Both the position numbers and the translations under genes were made by a program. This document shows, piece by piece, positions 7,171-14,833 of a stretch of 31,961 bases of DNA. The stretch lies in the NCBI GenBank assembly GCA_018714005.1, contig DVOA01000075.1:1-31961 (forward strand), written 5' to 3'. Each line of letters starts with the position of its first letter. Positions within the stretch are counted from its first letter, which is position 1. Below the pieces are notes generated by a model that saw nothing but the letters and a program-made list of their open reading frames with translations, did no database searches and was not told where the DNA came from. The DNA comes from Spyradomonas excrementavium (GTDB lineage Bacteria; Cyanobacteriota; Vampirovibrionia; Gastranaerophilales; Gastranaerophilaceae).

Positions 7171-8862
7171 ATGCATCAAAATATAATTTATACGCTCACA
7201 GCAGGGCTCTCAATTGCGCTTGTGCTGGGTTTTATTACGCAAAGGCTGAAACTCTCGCCGATTATCGGCTATTTGATAGCCGGAATGTGCGTCGGGCCGT
7301 TTTCGCCGGGGTTTGTTGCTGATTCTTCTGCGGCAAATCAGTTTGCAGAAATAGGCATAATCCTTTTGATGTTCGGAATCGGGCTGCATTTTCACATAAA
7401 AGACCTGCTTGCGGTTAAAAATATTGCAATCCCCGGTGCTGTAACGCAAATTCTCATAACAACACTGTTTTCAATGTTTCTGGCGCACCTTTTTGGCTGG
7501 GGATGGGGCGCGGGAGTGGTTTTTGGTATCGCGATATCTGTTGCCAGCACGGTTGTGCTAACAAGAGTTCTCGCAGAAAACCACAATTTGCACACTCCAA
7601 CAGGCCATCTGGCAATTGGATGGCTTATTGTTGAGGATTTGTTCACAATTTTTGTGCTGGTGCTTCTGCCGGCGTTTTTCACGGCTCATCACGCAGAAAT
7701 AACCATAGGATGGGCTTTTGTTCTTACTATAATAAAATTAACCGCGCTGGTTGCCTTTGCGCTGGCCTTCGGCAGGAAACTTCTCCCGTTAATTCTTTCT
7801 TATGTGGCAAAAACAGGCGCAAGGGACTTGTTTACGCTGATTATTCTTGTGCTTGCGCTCGGTATGGCGGTAGGTGCGGCAGAATTTTTCGGCGCTTCAA
7901 TGGCTTTGGGCGCTTTTTTGGCGGGGCTTGTTGTCGGGCAGTCCGATTTCAGCGCAAGAGCGGCTTCCGAGGCGCTGCCAATGAGAGATGCGTTTGCAGT
8001 TTTATTTTTTGTGTCCGTAGGTATGCTTTTTAACCCGTTTTCGCTTGCCAGCGAATGGGATTTGGTGCTTGCGGCATTGTTTATAGTTCTGGTTGTAAAG
8101 CCTGTTGCGGCTTTTATTGTTGTAAAGCTTCTGGGCGGTTCTGCGACAAAAGCGCTTAGTGTAGGGATTTCGCTGGCTCAAATCGGTGAATTTTCGTTTA
8201 TTCTCGCCGGTTTGGGGGTAAATCTGGGGGTTTTGCCGGCAAAAGCGGCCAGTGCAATTATTGTTGTTGCAATTATTTCAATCACACTGAATCCGCTTTT
8301 ATACAGGATAATTGAGCCGGTTATGAAGTTTTTCAGAAAAAAAGGGTTCAAAGACAGCGACCTGCCCGAAGAAGAGAGGATAAAAACGGACAACGACCAT
8401 CACAGGGTTATTCTGGTCGGATACGGGCCTGTCGGGCGCGTAGTTTCGAGGATTTTGCGCTTCGGCGGAATGGATGTGGTCGTTATTGAGCTGAATATCG
8501 ACACTGTAAAGGAGATAAAAGAACTCAAAGACAAAGGGCTGTTTGCAGTCTATGGAGATGCGTCAAACAAGGATGTTTTGCTATATGCAGGCATTGAAAA
8601 TGCAGAGGCTTTAATAATTTCGCCCTCAAACGCGCCTGCAAGCGAGATAGTAGAGGTTGCGCGTTCGCTCAACAGCGATATAAAAATAATTATTCACACA
8701 AACTATTTAAATGAAGCAGCAAAACTCGAAAAAAGCGGTGTCCAGGCGGTATTTTCCGGCGAAGGCGCCGCTGCTGCGGATATTTCCAAATATCTTATGT
8801 GCGAATTAAGCATTATGAGCGAAGAATTCGAGGCAGAATGCAGGAGAATTAACGGTATATAA
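7171..8862 (+). CDS. KefB/CPA2-type cation:proton antiporter with C-terminal TrkA-N domain
   Basis: Monovalent cation:proton antiporters of the CPA2 family exchange K+ or Na+ for H+ across the inner membrane. The 563-aa protein has about 12 hydrophobic helices over residues 1-390. These include the conserved region THTPTGHLAIGWLIVEDLF-like at about 145-165 and ALGAFLAGLVVGQSDF near 250. A Rossmann-type RCK/TrkA-N domain follows from about residue 410 (HRVILVGYGPVGRVVSRIL), which usually binds NAD(H) and gates transport. No TrkA-C domain follows, so the protein resembles KefB/KefC or YbaL. The ribosome binding site AAGGGG sits before ATG 7171. Calling it strictly glutathione-gated KefB would go beyond the sequence. 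Confidence 0.93.
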   Translation: MHQNIIYTLTAGLSIALVLGFITQRLKLSPIIGYLIAGMCVGPFSPGFVADSSAANQFAEIGIILLMFGIGLHFHIKDLLAVKNIAIPGAVTQILITTLFSMFLAHLFGWGWGAGVVFGIAISVASTVVLTRVLAENHNLHTPTGHLAIGWLIVEDLFTIFVLVLLPAFFTAHHAEITIGWAFVLTIIKLTALVAFALAFGRKLLPLILSYVAKTGARDLFTLIILVLALGMAVGAAEFFGASMALGAFLAGLVVGQSDFSARAASEALPMRDAFAVLFFVSVGMLFNPFSLASEWDLVLAALFIVLVVKPVAAFIVVKLLGGSATKALSVGISLAQIGEFSFILAGLGVNLGVLPAKAASAIIVVAIISITLNPLLYRIIEPVMKFFRKKGFKDSDLPEEERIKTDNDHHRVILVGYGPVGRVVSRILRFGGMDVVVIELNIDTVKEIKELKDKGLFAVYGDASNKDVLLYAGIENAEALIISPSNAPASEIVEVARSLNSDIKIIIHTNYLNEAAKLEKSGVQAVFSGEGAAAADISKYLMCELSIMSEEFEAECRRINGI

Positions 8863-8899
8863 AAAAACAGCGCTTTCTTATTAAAAAAGCGCTGTTTTT
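8863..8899. terminator. bidirectional terminator between the antiporter gene and ilvC
   Basis: AAAAACAGCGCTTT (8863-8876) pairs perfectly with AAAGCGCTGTTTTT (8886-8899) over 14 bp. The flanking A and T runs give a U tract in both directions, suited to two convergent genes. Confidence 0.9.
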
Positions 8900-8914
8900 A
8901 CGTTTTTTCCCCAA

Positions 8915-9952
8915 CTAGTTTTTAGCTCTGTTGATGATTTTTGAATCGTCGTTATTCCAGCTGAATTTGGCTCTGAGCTCGCGTCCCACACGCTCAATTT
9001 CGTGTTCTTCGCCCTCTTTTTCGAGCTCTTTGAACTTTTTCATGCCGGAATTGTACTCAGCCAGCCAGTTATTTGCGAAAGTTCCATCCTGAATTTCAGA
9101 AAGTACTTTTTTCATTTCAGCTTTGACAGCAGGAGTAATAATTCTCGGCCCTACAGTCATATCGCCCCATTCAGCGGTATTTGAGATTGAATATCTCATG
9201 TCTGAAATGCCGCCCTGATTAATCAGGTCAACAATCAGCTTCATTTCGTGCAAGCATTCAAAATAAGCCATGTAAGGTGAATATCCAGCTTCAACAAGAG
9301 TTTCAAAACCGGCTTTTAAAAGTGCGGAGCAGCCGCCGCAAAGAACAGCCTGTTCACCAAAAAGGTCGGTTTCTGTTTCTTCTCTGAAAGAAGTTTCATA
9401 AATACCCGAACGGCCGGCCCCGATAGCAGCTGCATAAGCGAGTGCAACCTCTTTTGAGTCGCCTGACGGATTCTGATAGATTGCAATCAGCGACGGAACG
9501 CCTTTTCCGAGTTTATATTCGCTTCTTACCGTATGTCCGGGGCCTTTTGGAGCAACCATCAGGACATTTACATCGGCAGGAGGAACGATTTTTTTGTAAT
9601 GGATGTTAAAACCGTGAGCAAACATCAAATATTGGCCCGGTCTGAGGTTAGGTTTGATTTTTTCTTCATAAACTTTAGCCTGAACTTCATCAGGGATGAG
9701 GATTTGGATTAAATCAGCCCATTTTACGGCTTCTTCAATATCCATAACTGTCAAGCCCTCTGCTTTTGCTTTTTTTGCGGAAGCTCCGTCCGGACGCAGC
9801 CCGACAACAACATTTACTCCGCTGTCTTTAAGGTTTGTGGATTGACCATAGCCCTGAGAGCCGTATCCGATGATTGCGACCTTTTTATCAAGGATTTTGT
9901 TCATATCAATATCTTTATCCATGTAAACTTTCAATTCATGAGTATTGTTCAT
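8915..9952 (-). CDS. ilvC: Ketol-acid reductoisomerase (class I, NADP+)
   Basis: IlvC carries out the isomeroreduction of acetolactate or acetohydroxybutyrate in valine, leucine and isoleucine synthesis. The 345-aa length is that of class I enzymes. The N-terminal Rossmann motif is VAIIGYGSQGYGQSTNLKDS, followed by a GLRPDGASAKKA loop that contacts the cofactor phosphate. The C-terminal knotted domain carries the metal-site region ETDLFGEQAVLCGG and YSISNTAEWGD. An AAAGGAG ribosome binding site lies 7 bases before the ATG. It is a single gene here, away from ilvBN. The leader is only about 25 nt, so no room exists for a branched-chain leader-peptide attenuator. Confidence 0.98.
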   Translation of the reverse strand: MNNTHELKVYMDKDIDMNKILDKKVAIIGYGSQGYGQSTNLKDSGVNVVVGLRPDGASAKKAKAEGLTVMDIEEAVKWADLIQILIPDEVQAKVYEEKIKPNLRPGQYLMFAHGFNIHYKKIVPPADVNVLMVAPKGPGHTVRSEYKLGKGVPSLIAIYQNPSGDSKEVALAYAAAIGAGRSGIYETSFREETETDLFGEQAVLCGGCSALLKAGFETLVEAGYSPYMAYFECLHEMKLIVDLINQGGISDMRYSISNTAEWGDMTVGPRIITPAVKAEMKKVLSEIQDGTFANNWLAEYNSGMKKFKELEKEGEEHEIERVGRELRAKFSWNNDDSKIINRAKN

Positions 9953-9983
9953 ACTTTTCTCCTTTACTTTTCCGTATCCGATA

Positions 9984-9992
9984 ATTTTAGCA
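9984..9992 (-). promoter_or_regulatory. ilvC extended -10 promoter
   Basis: Minus strand TGC-TAAAAT is a TGn-extended -10, about 32 bases upstream of the ilvC start. I see no good -35 box, as is usual for extended -10 promoters. Confidence 0.4.
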
Positions 9993-10063
9993 TAATTTTT
10001 GCGGGAAATGTGGGAATATTAAAAAAGTTTAAACATTTTAGGCCTGTGTAAGTGTTGGTTTAT

Positions 10064-10096
10064 GGAAAAAAGAGCCGCGTTTTCATTTTTCCGGCT
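10064..10096 (-). terminator. second terminator after the minus-strand small-protein cluster
   Basis: On the minus strand AGCCG (10096-10092) and CGGCT (10077-10073) enclose 14 bases and are followed by C and six T. It lies downstream of the stronger hairpin at 10129-10156, giving tandem terminators ahead of ilvC. Confidence 0.45.
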
Positions 10097-10128
10097 AAAT
10101 TTGAGAAAACTCACAGGCGCAATAAACT

Positions 10129-10156
10129 AAAAGCGGAACCTTTCGATTCCGCTTTT
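10129..10156 (-). terminator. terminator after the 107-aa protein gene
   Basis: AAAAGCGGAA (10129-10138) and TTCCGCTTTT (10147-10156) form a perfect 10-bp stem with an 8-base loop, followed on the minus strand by a T-rich stretch. It ends the unit 10773-10166. Confidence 0.75.
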
Positions 10157-10165
10157 GAATTATTA

Positions 10166-10489
10166 TTAATATTTGAATGACATTTTGATGTTTTTGTCGA
10201 TGAGGCCCTGGCAGGAGTTCATTTCTTCATCAATCATTTTCAGTTTATGCTGATATTCCTGAAGCTGCATATCCAGTTTCTTTTCCATTATGTTCAGCCG
10301 CTCTTTTCGAGCCTCCAGTTTTTTAACAATAGGGTCATCAGAGTCCAAATCGGTACCGACGTTTAACAAGTCCGTAACAGTACGCGAGAGGTTCATTTTT
10401 GCCTCTGTTATTAACTGAATTTTGTACTCAAGGTCGAGCCTGTACGCATTCAGGTACATTAATCGCATTGTTGAAGTTGCCAATCCCAT
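10166..10489 (-). CDS. 107-aa helical protein, minimal member of the MGxAxS...DKNIxxxFK family
   Basis: No known function is recognised. The protein is almost wholly alpha-helical and coiled-coil-like. Its first 26 residues align without gaps with the two large paralogs upstream: M1, G2, A4, S6, R9, L13, A15, E21, Y22 and Q25 are identical. Its end LIDKNIKMSFKY matches their VIDKNIEETFKTF. It therefore looks like the bare N- plus C-terminal helical core without the central beta-rich domain. An AGGGG ribosome binding site precedes the ATG. The gene follows the 90-aa gene after a 11-base gap, and a strong terminator follows. Filament- or export-type proteins often have such paired terminal helices, but that is an inference. 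Confidence 0.8.
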   Translation of the reverse strand: MGLATSTMRLMYLNAYRLDLEYKIQLITEAKMNLSRTVTDLLNVGTDLDSDDPIVKKLEARKERLNIMEKKLDMQLQEYQHKLKMIDEEMNSCQGLIDKNIKMSFKY

Positions 10490-10500
10490 TTTAGGAACCC

Positions 10501-10773
10501 CTATCTAGTCTGATTTAGTTTTTGACCTTTCAAAAATACGTGTTCGTTGTTTTCGGCGATGAGCTGTTCCATCTGGTTGAGCTTGTACATTTGATAATTA
10601 ACTTTGTACTTCGCTATCTTCAATTTTTTGTTCATTGTCAGAAAATCTTTCAGTATACCGACAAGATAATTCGACATTGCCTGTAAAGGATTTGTTCTTC
10701 TCAGATATGAAATAACATACCCGAAGAAGTTCAATAGGTTTTGAAGATTTGTTTGGATTACTTGTTGGAACAA
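10501..10773 (-). CDS. 90-aa helical hypothetical protein
   Basis: Unknown function. The 90-aa protein has an amphipathic first half (MFQQVIQTNLQNLLNFFGYV) and a basic, coiled-coil-like second half (KLKIAKYKVNYQMYKLNQM). It has no signal peptide or clear membrane helix. The start is a TTG, supported by a strong AAGGAG six bases upstream; no in-frame ATG gives the same protein. It is immediately upstream of the 107-aa gene in the same transcript. The upstream gap 10774-10888 has no strong promoter that I can see. Confidence 0.7.
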   Translation of the reverse strand: MFQQVIQTNLQNLLNFFGYVISYLRRTNPLQAMSNYLVGILKDFLTMNKKLKIAKYKVNYQMYKLNQMEQLIAENNEHVFLKGQKLNQTR

Positions 10774-10888
10774 TTCTTACTCCTTGCCCGCACTTCGGAC
10801 ACCTACATAACTATAAAAACAAAACTTATGAATAAATTGCCCGCATTTCATCCCTTTTTAATATTTCTTAACAAAATATCAATGCAAT

Positions 10889-11065
10889 TTATCCGGCATC
10901 TGCTGCAATCTTGAAGAAAGCGAGGTTTGCCTTTTGTTCTGTATTAGTTATCGGCTTTTGAGCGGAAAACTTTAGCAAATTGTGGTCAAAAAGCGGCAAA
11001 TTGTAATAATAATTTACAATTGTATCAATTATCACAGCTAAAGTTTTAATTCTTATTATATTCAT
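10889..11065 (-). CDS. possible 58-aa small protein
   Basis: A 58-codon frame starts at an ATG preceded by GGGAG with a 4-5 base spacing and begins MNIIRIKTLAVIIDTIVNYY. The middle is aromatic and hydrophobic, the end polar with Ala-Gly. Composition looks protein-like, and it lies 67 bases downstream of the 271-aa gene on the same strand, so it may be the last gene of that transcript. I do not recognise it. The frame extends further upstream only through a weak TTG inside the 271-aa gene. Confidence 0.4.
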   Translation of the reverse strand: MNIIRIKTLAVIIDTIVNYYYNLPLFDHNLLKFSAQKPITNTEQKANLAFFKIAADAG

Positions 11066-11132
11066 TGCACTCCCGAAGTTTTGTACGCCAAGCCGCCCTT
11101 TGTTAAGGGCTTTAATTCTGAAATTTAGACGA

Positions 11133-11948
11133 TTACATGTTTTCGACCTGCTTTTTGTCGCCCTCAAGGTCGTCTTTAAGCATCTTTTTAACAATATCGC
11201 CCTGAGTATCAAGCATTTTTACAACAGTTTCAATATTTCTGACCCTGTTTGAAAGGATTGTGTCAGCATTTGAAACGATTCTGCCGGAAACATTCTGATA
11301 TGCGGCCAATGCAGCAGAACTTGTGCCCTGTAGCAGATTGCCCGCAACAGTTGCCGCAAGCCCGAAGCCGCCCATGTAAGGCGCCATTGCCTGAACAACA
11401 CCGGCTATACCGGAAATCGTTCCTGCAGTAGGCAAAACCCATCCGGAACCGGGAACGCCGAAGCCCGAAGCAACTCCGGAAAGGTAAGTTGCCGAAGTAG
11501 CGCCAACCGAACCGCCAATGCTTGCCGCATCATACAAAGCTGAAGCGCCGCCTGTCATTGTTCCTGTATCAGAACCGAAGCCCCAGAACACATTTGCTGC
11601 GCCGTTAGGGAATCCGGGGTAGTTTCCGAGGCTGGTTACGCCAAATGCCGCACTTCCGCCGTCAAGGATGGAGTTTGCGCCGCTAATCGGCGACCAGTAA
11701 GAGGTTCCGGGGACATTCATTGTTTGAGTCCCGCCCATAACTGACATAAATGCACTCGGAGCAATCAAACGCGCTATGTTCCACAAGAACGTGCCTGCGG
11801 TACCAAAACCGGCCCCGTCCAGAGCAGAACCGCTGACGGTAAGGTCGCGCAACCTGTCGTAGGTTTCAAACATCTCTGCTTTTGCAGCCGAGCTGGCATT
11901 TCCGAATTTATTTGCTATTACTAAGTATCCGTCGTTTTTGTAGGACAT
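11133..11948 (-). CDS. 271-aa Gly/Ala/Ser-rich hypothetical protein
   Basis: Unknown function. The first 40 residues are helical and polar (MSYKNDGYLVIANKFGNASS). A long Gly-, Ala-, Ser- and aromatic-rich middle (about residues 45-215) has hydrophobic stretches that could insert in a membrane or pack as a surface protein. The C-terminus returns to a charged helix (VRNIETVVKMLDTQGDIVKK). There is no classical signal peptide. A GAGGAA ribosome binding site precedes the ATG, and only 27 bases separate it from the 326-aa paralog gene upstream, so the two are co-transcribed. The two genes likely work together at the cell surface or in export; that is an inference from layout. Confidence 0.8.
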   Translation of the reverse strand: MSYKNDGYLVIANKFGNASSAAKAEMFETYDRLRDLTVSGSALDGAGFGTAGTFLWNIARLIAPSAFMSVMGGTQTMNVPGTSYWSPISGANSILDGGSAAFGVTSLGNYPGFPNGAANVFWGFGSDTGTMTGGASALYDAASIGGSVGATSATYLSGVASGFGVPGSGWVLPTAGTISGIAGVVQAMAPYMGGFGLAATVAGNLLQGTSSAALAAYQNVSGRIVSNADTILSNRVRNIETVVKMLDTQGDIVKKMLKDDLEGDKKQVENM

Positions 11949-11975
11949 AGTTTCCTCACATTATTATCTGTTTAA

Positions 11976-12956
11976 CTAGCTTTGGAACGTTTTGAATACG
12001 TTTTCAATATTTTTATCAATTACTTTTTTAACAGATTCAAGTTCTGTTTGCAGAGCTTCTTGTTCCGTGTCGAGTTGTTTTAACCGGAGCTCAAGAGTTC
12101 TGTCAGTTTCCTGGAGTTCTTCTGTTTTTGCGTTGATATCTTCAACTTCTTTTTCGTACATCATTTTTTCATAGTTATATTGATTCATCGCAGCATCATA
12201 TCCGTCTTCATCATACTCGCTGGAGGGTGAAAGAGCATAGTTATGAGTGCCGGAATCGTCTGTCCAGTACAAAGAAGTATAAAGTCCGTCTTCTGATTTG
12301 CCAAGTGTTGCATTATTAACGGTCTGGTAAGTATTTTGCTGTGCAGTCATTGTTGTAAAGAAGTCAACATCCTGCGTGCTTGTATCTGTCGGGTCAAATC
12401 CGGTTTTTGATGCATTAATATAATAAGTTGCCTTATTTGTGGGGTTTGTGAATTTGTAATAAGTGTCACCTGCTTCGTTTTGATATGAAGCAGCACCTGT
12501 TTTGTTGAATTCATCGCACAAAGTCTGGCTAATTCCTGTAACAGGGCCTTTCAATGTAAACTGGGTGCCATTTGAGAGGTTAATGCTGTATTCAGTTTCA
12601 GAGTTTTTGATTACAGAGACCTCTTGATTAGCCAGCGCACCATACTGCGGCACATTTTCCTGTCTTTTTATGGTTACTGTATACGTCGTAGGTGAAGAAC
12701 CGGCATTTTCTTCAATTGATTCCAGTGTAGAGGAGCCGCTGACGCTGGATGCGTCTGAAAAAGAGTAGGTTTCCTTTTTATAGTCTTCCTGAGAAGGCGG
12801 AGTCGGAACCTGCAATTCAAGTAAACGCCTGAACAAGCCTGCGCTCTGGTTTGCCAGAGCCGTTCTTTGCTGGTTGACCTGCTGACCTTCATATTCGGTA
12901 TTAGTTTTTCTTGCCTGCAAGCCTAAATATCTTGCCTGAGAAGCTGCCATGCCCAT
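11976..12956 (-). CDS. 326-aa paralog: conserved terminal helices with variable central domain
   Basis: Unknown function. The N-terminus (MGMAASQARYLGLQARKTNT) and the next 25 residues are nearly identical to the 341-aa protein upstream. The C-terminal 70 residues are a long coiled coil ending VKKVIDKNIENVFKTFQS. Between them lies a Ser/Thr/Tyr/Asn-rich region (about residues 60-240) with beta-strand character that differs between the two. There is no signal peptide. Two ends that are helical and conserved around a variable middle recall flagellin- or hook-type exported subunits, but no homology to those is claimed. It starts an operon with the 271-aa gene and has its own promoter (13059-13086). 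Confidence 0.85.
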   Translation of the reverse strand: MGMAASQARYLGLQARKTNTEYEGQQVNQQRTALANQSAGLFRRLLELQVPTPPSQEDYKKETYSFSDASSVSGSSTLESIEENAGSSPTTYTVTIKRQENVPQYGALANQEVSVIKNSETEYSINLSNGTQFTLKGPVTGISQTLCDEFNKTGAASYQNEAGDTYYKFTNPTNKATYYINASKTGFDPTDTSTQDVDFFTTMTAQQNTYQTVNNATLGKSEDGLYTSLYWTDDSGTHNYALSPSSEYDEDGYDAAMNQYNYEKMMYEKEVEDINAKTEELQETDRTLELRLKQLDTEQEALQTELESVKKVIDKNIENVFKTFQS

Positions 12957-13058
12957 ATATTCACCGCTTTCTTTTTATTTACCTAACTGTTTAAATTTAA
13001 TAATTTCCTTCGTGTTGTCAATATTCCCGTATTTTACATTAAGATATATTACATCCTT

Positions 13059-13086
13059 ATTATACGGTGTTTTCGGGGCGTTTCAA
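13059..13086 (-). promoter_or_regulatory. sigma70-type promoter of the 326-aa/271-aa operon
   Basis: Minus strand TTGAAA (13086-13081) and TATAAT (13064-13059) have a 16-base spacer. The leader to ATG 12956 is about 95 nt. A 7-bp palindrome CCAAAAA-tcatc-TTTTTGG (13098-13116) sits just upstream of the -35 box and might bind a regulator. Confidence 0.55.
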
Positions 13087-13127
13087 AGACAAAATCCCCA
13101 AAAATCATCTTTTTGGTGTACTCCTTT

Positions 13128-13168
13128 TTTTAAAAAAATACCGATTTCCGTTTTACACCGGAAATCGG
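13128..13168 (-). terminator. terminator of the 341-aa protein gene
   Basis: CCGATTTCCG (13141-13150) pairs perfectly with CGGAAATCGG (13159-13168), with an 8-base loop. On the minus strand a TATTTTTTT tract follows. It makes the 341-aa gene a single-gene transcript. Confidence 0.85.
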
Positions 13169-13183
13169 CGATAATCGGAGTAT

Positions 13184-14209
13184 TTATGCAAAAGTTTTAA
13201 ATGTTTCTTCGATGTTCTTATCAATAACCTTCTTAACTGCGTCCATTTCGGTTTGAATTGCCTGCTGTTCAGTATCGAGCTGTGTGAGGTGCAATTCAAG
13301 AGTTTTATCCTGTTGCTGGATAATAGTTGTTTCTGCGTCGATTTCAGCGACACGTTTGTCATACAGCGCTTTTTGAGAATTGTATTCGTTCATAGCTTCG
13401 TCATAAGCTTCATCATCCTGAACAGTCTGCATTTCAAGAGCGCATGTTACAAAGTTTTTCGGATTTCCTTGTTCATCAACGTCTGTTGCGAATCTGATGC
13501 TTGTATATCTGCCTGTTCCGTCGTTTGCAACAGTAACTTCCGCTGAGTCGTAATGGAAAGTTTCATCTTTAGCATATCCCTGTTGTGCGTAAATCATAAG
13601 ATTTGACGGATATTCAGAAGCTGCTGGATCAAAATCTTTAGAGTTAATGAAGTATGCGATACCGGTTTCTGTATTGGTGTATTTGTAGTAAGTATCACCT
13701 TTTGCACAGTTTCCGGGTGCGCCTTCGGAACCGTTAAATTTATCAGTCAATGCGTCGTATGTATTCGGACCGCTCAAAGTCATATATGAGCTACCGCCAA
13801 TGCTTATTGAATAAGTAACAGGGTCGCTGTCGCTTTTTCTGATTTCATAAGAGTTTGAGTCGCCTGTTCCGTAAGTTCTCTGGGCAACGGTGTAGAGGTA
13901 ATCATTTTTAGGATAAGTACCATCTACGGTATAAGTCTGTTTTCCGTCTTCTCCGATAGGATTTTTGAAGATATAATCCAATGAAATAGTGTCGGATGTT
14001 GAAGGGTTTGTGAAAACAAAAACTGTTTTAGAATAATCTGAAGCAAGCGGAGGAGTAGGAACTGAAAGGGCAAGCATTTCGTTAAATAAACCTGCACTCT
14101 GGTTTGCCAGAGCAGTTCTCTGCTGGTTGACCTGTTGGCCTTCATATTCAGTGTTTGTTTTTCTTGCCGTGAGGCCTAAGAATCTGGCCTGTGATGCTGC
14201 CATTCCCAT
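13184..14209 (-). CDS. 341-aa paralog behind a sigma28-like promoter
   Basis: Unknown function. This is the tandem paralog of the 326-aa protein. The first 45 residues (MGMAASQARFLGLTARKTNT onward, through NQQRTALANQSAGLF) and the C-terminal coiled coil ending VKKVIDKNIEETFKTFA are shared. The central 200 residues are Ser/Thr/Tyr/Asp-rich and divergent. The nucleotide sequence of the first 120 bases is also highly alike, suggesting recent duplication or conversion. AAGGAG lies 9 bases before the ATG. The gene is monocistronic, with its own terminator and a TAAAGTTT-N12-GCCGATAA promoter. A helical-ends/variable-middle architecture under a sigma28-like promoter suggests an exported filament or appendage subunit; this is an inference. 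Confidence 0.85.
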   Translation of the reverse strand: MGMAASQARFLGLTARKTNTEYEGQQVNQQRTALANQSAGLFNEMLALSVPTPPLASDYSKTVFVFTNPSTSDTISLDYIFKNPIGEDGKQTYTVDGTYPKNDYLYTVAQRTYGTGDSNSYEIRKSDSDPVTYSISIGGSSYMTLSGPNTYDALTDKFNGSEGAPGNCAKGDTYYKYTNTETGIAYFINSKDFDPAASEYPSNLMIYAQQGYAKDETFHYDSAEVTVANDGTGRYTSIRFATDVDEQGNPKNFVTCALEMQTVQDDEAYDEAMNEYNSQKALYDKRVAEIDAETTIIQQQDKTLELHLTQLDTEQQAIQTEMDAVKKVIDKNIEETFKTFA

Positions 14210-14252
14210 TGTTAAATACTCCTTAAGTTTTTGTTTTGCATATCTGTTTTAT

Positions 14253-14280
14253 TTATCGGCACATTTGAATTAAAACTTTA
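14253..14280 (-). promoter_or_regulatory. sigma28 (FliA/SigD)-like promoter
   Basis: On the minus strand TAAAGTTT (14280-14273) and GCCGATAA (14260-14253) are separated by 12 bases; the enterobacterial consensus has the same two octamers 11 bases apart. Counted from the TAAA core the spacer is 16, within the 14-16 range reported for SigD. Transcription would begin near 14246, 37 bases before the start codon. Confidence 0.65.
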
Positions 14281-14376
14281 GGATTTTAAATAAACATGTT
14301 ACATAACTTTACAAATATACTAAACCTACACACCCGTGAATATAAGGAAGCAGCGCCAAAAGTCAACAATAAGCGC

Positions 14377-14410
14377 AAAAATCCCGTCATGAAGAAAGGA
14401 CGGGATTTTT
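14377..14410 (-). terminator. terminator after the CpaE-like operon
   Basis: AAAAATCCCGTC (14377-14388) pairs perfectly with GACGGGATTTTT (14399-14410), 12 bp around a 10-base loop. A T-rich end is present on both strands; it follows the 127-aa gene on the minus strand. Confidence 0.88.
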
Positions 14411-14434
14411 GCAAATATTTCATAATTAACGTTT

Positions 14435-14818
14435 TTACTCTTCTGATTTTTGCATTTTTTCACGCAAAGATTTTCTTTTCCTAAGGAGTTTTGGAACACC
14501 TTCTGATTTTTCAGCCTCAAAAGAAGCCTCGCCTGTAACATTCATCAAAAGGCAGTTAATAAGAGCCTTTTTGCCGATATCAAAGTTTCCATCCAGCGTC
14601 AAATGCGCCCCCTCATCAGAAAGAGAGCTAAGGAATTTTGCTACTTCTTTGAGGATTGCGCCCAGTTTTGCATTATCCTGAACTTTTAGGATTTTTTTTG
14701 TCAGTGTTTTGACGGGGATTTCAAAACTTTCCATCGTAACATCTTCAAGTGTAACGCTTGTTTCTTCCAAGATTTCGTCAATATTCGAGCTTTTTTTAAT
14801 TCTATCTTTCAGTGCCAT
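14435..14818 (-). CDS. 127-aa hypothetical protein, partner of the CpaE-like ATPase
   Basis: Unknown function. The protein is small, charged and probably cytoplasmic: an acidic N-terminal third (MALKDRIKKSSNIDEILEET), a hydrophobic-core middle around residues 55-100, and a very basic end (LRKRKSLREKMQK). There is no membrane segment or signal peptide. AGGAAAG precedes the ATG. The gene starts 15 bases after the stop of the CpaE-like gene and is followed by a strong terminator, so the two form a two-gene operon. A role alongside the ATPase is likely by context only. Confidence 0.75.
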   Translation of the reverse strand: MALKDRIKKSSNIDEILEETSVTLEDVTMESFEIPVKTLTKKILKVQDNAKLGAILKEVAKFLSSLSDEGAHLTLDGNFDIGKKALINCLLMNVTGEASFEAEKSEGVPKLLRKRKSLREKMQKSEE

Positions 14819-14833
14819 TTTTCTTTCCTGTAT

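Noticed and set aside
9952..10118. Branched-chain amino-acid leader attenuator for ilvC
   Set aside because: The predicted ilvC start site lies after the hairpins, leaving a leader of about 25 nt; no Ile/Val/Leu-rich short ORF was seen.
10889..10897. GCCGGATAA on the minus strand as a second sigma28-like -10 box ahead of the 90-aa gene
   Set aside because: It has an inserted G, and there is no TAAA-type -35 at a fitting distance.
11092..11115. GCCC-x-GGGC hairpin after the 271-aa gene as a terminator
   Set aside because: No T tract follows on the minus strand, and the stem is short.
14085..14110. CTCTGG-tttg-CCAGAG inverted repeat in the paralog genes as a regulatory site
   Set aside because: It lies in the conserved coding block (ALANQSAG) of both paralogs and is explained by shared protein sequence.
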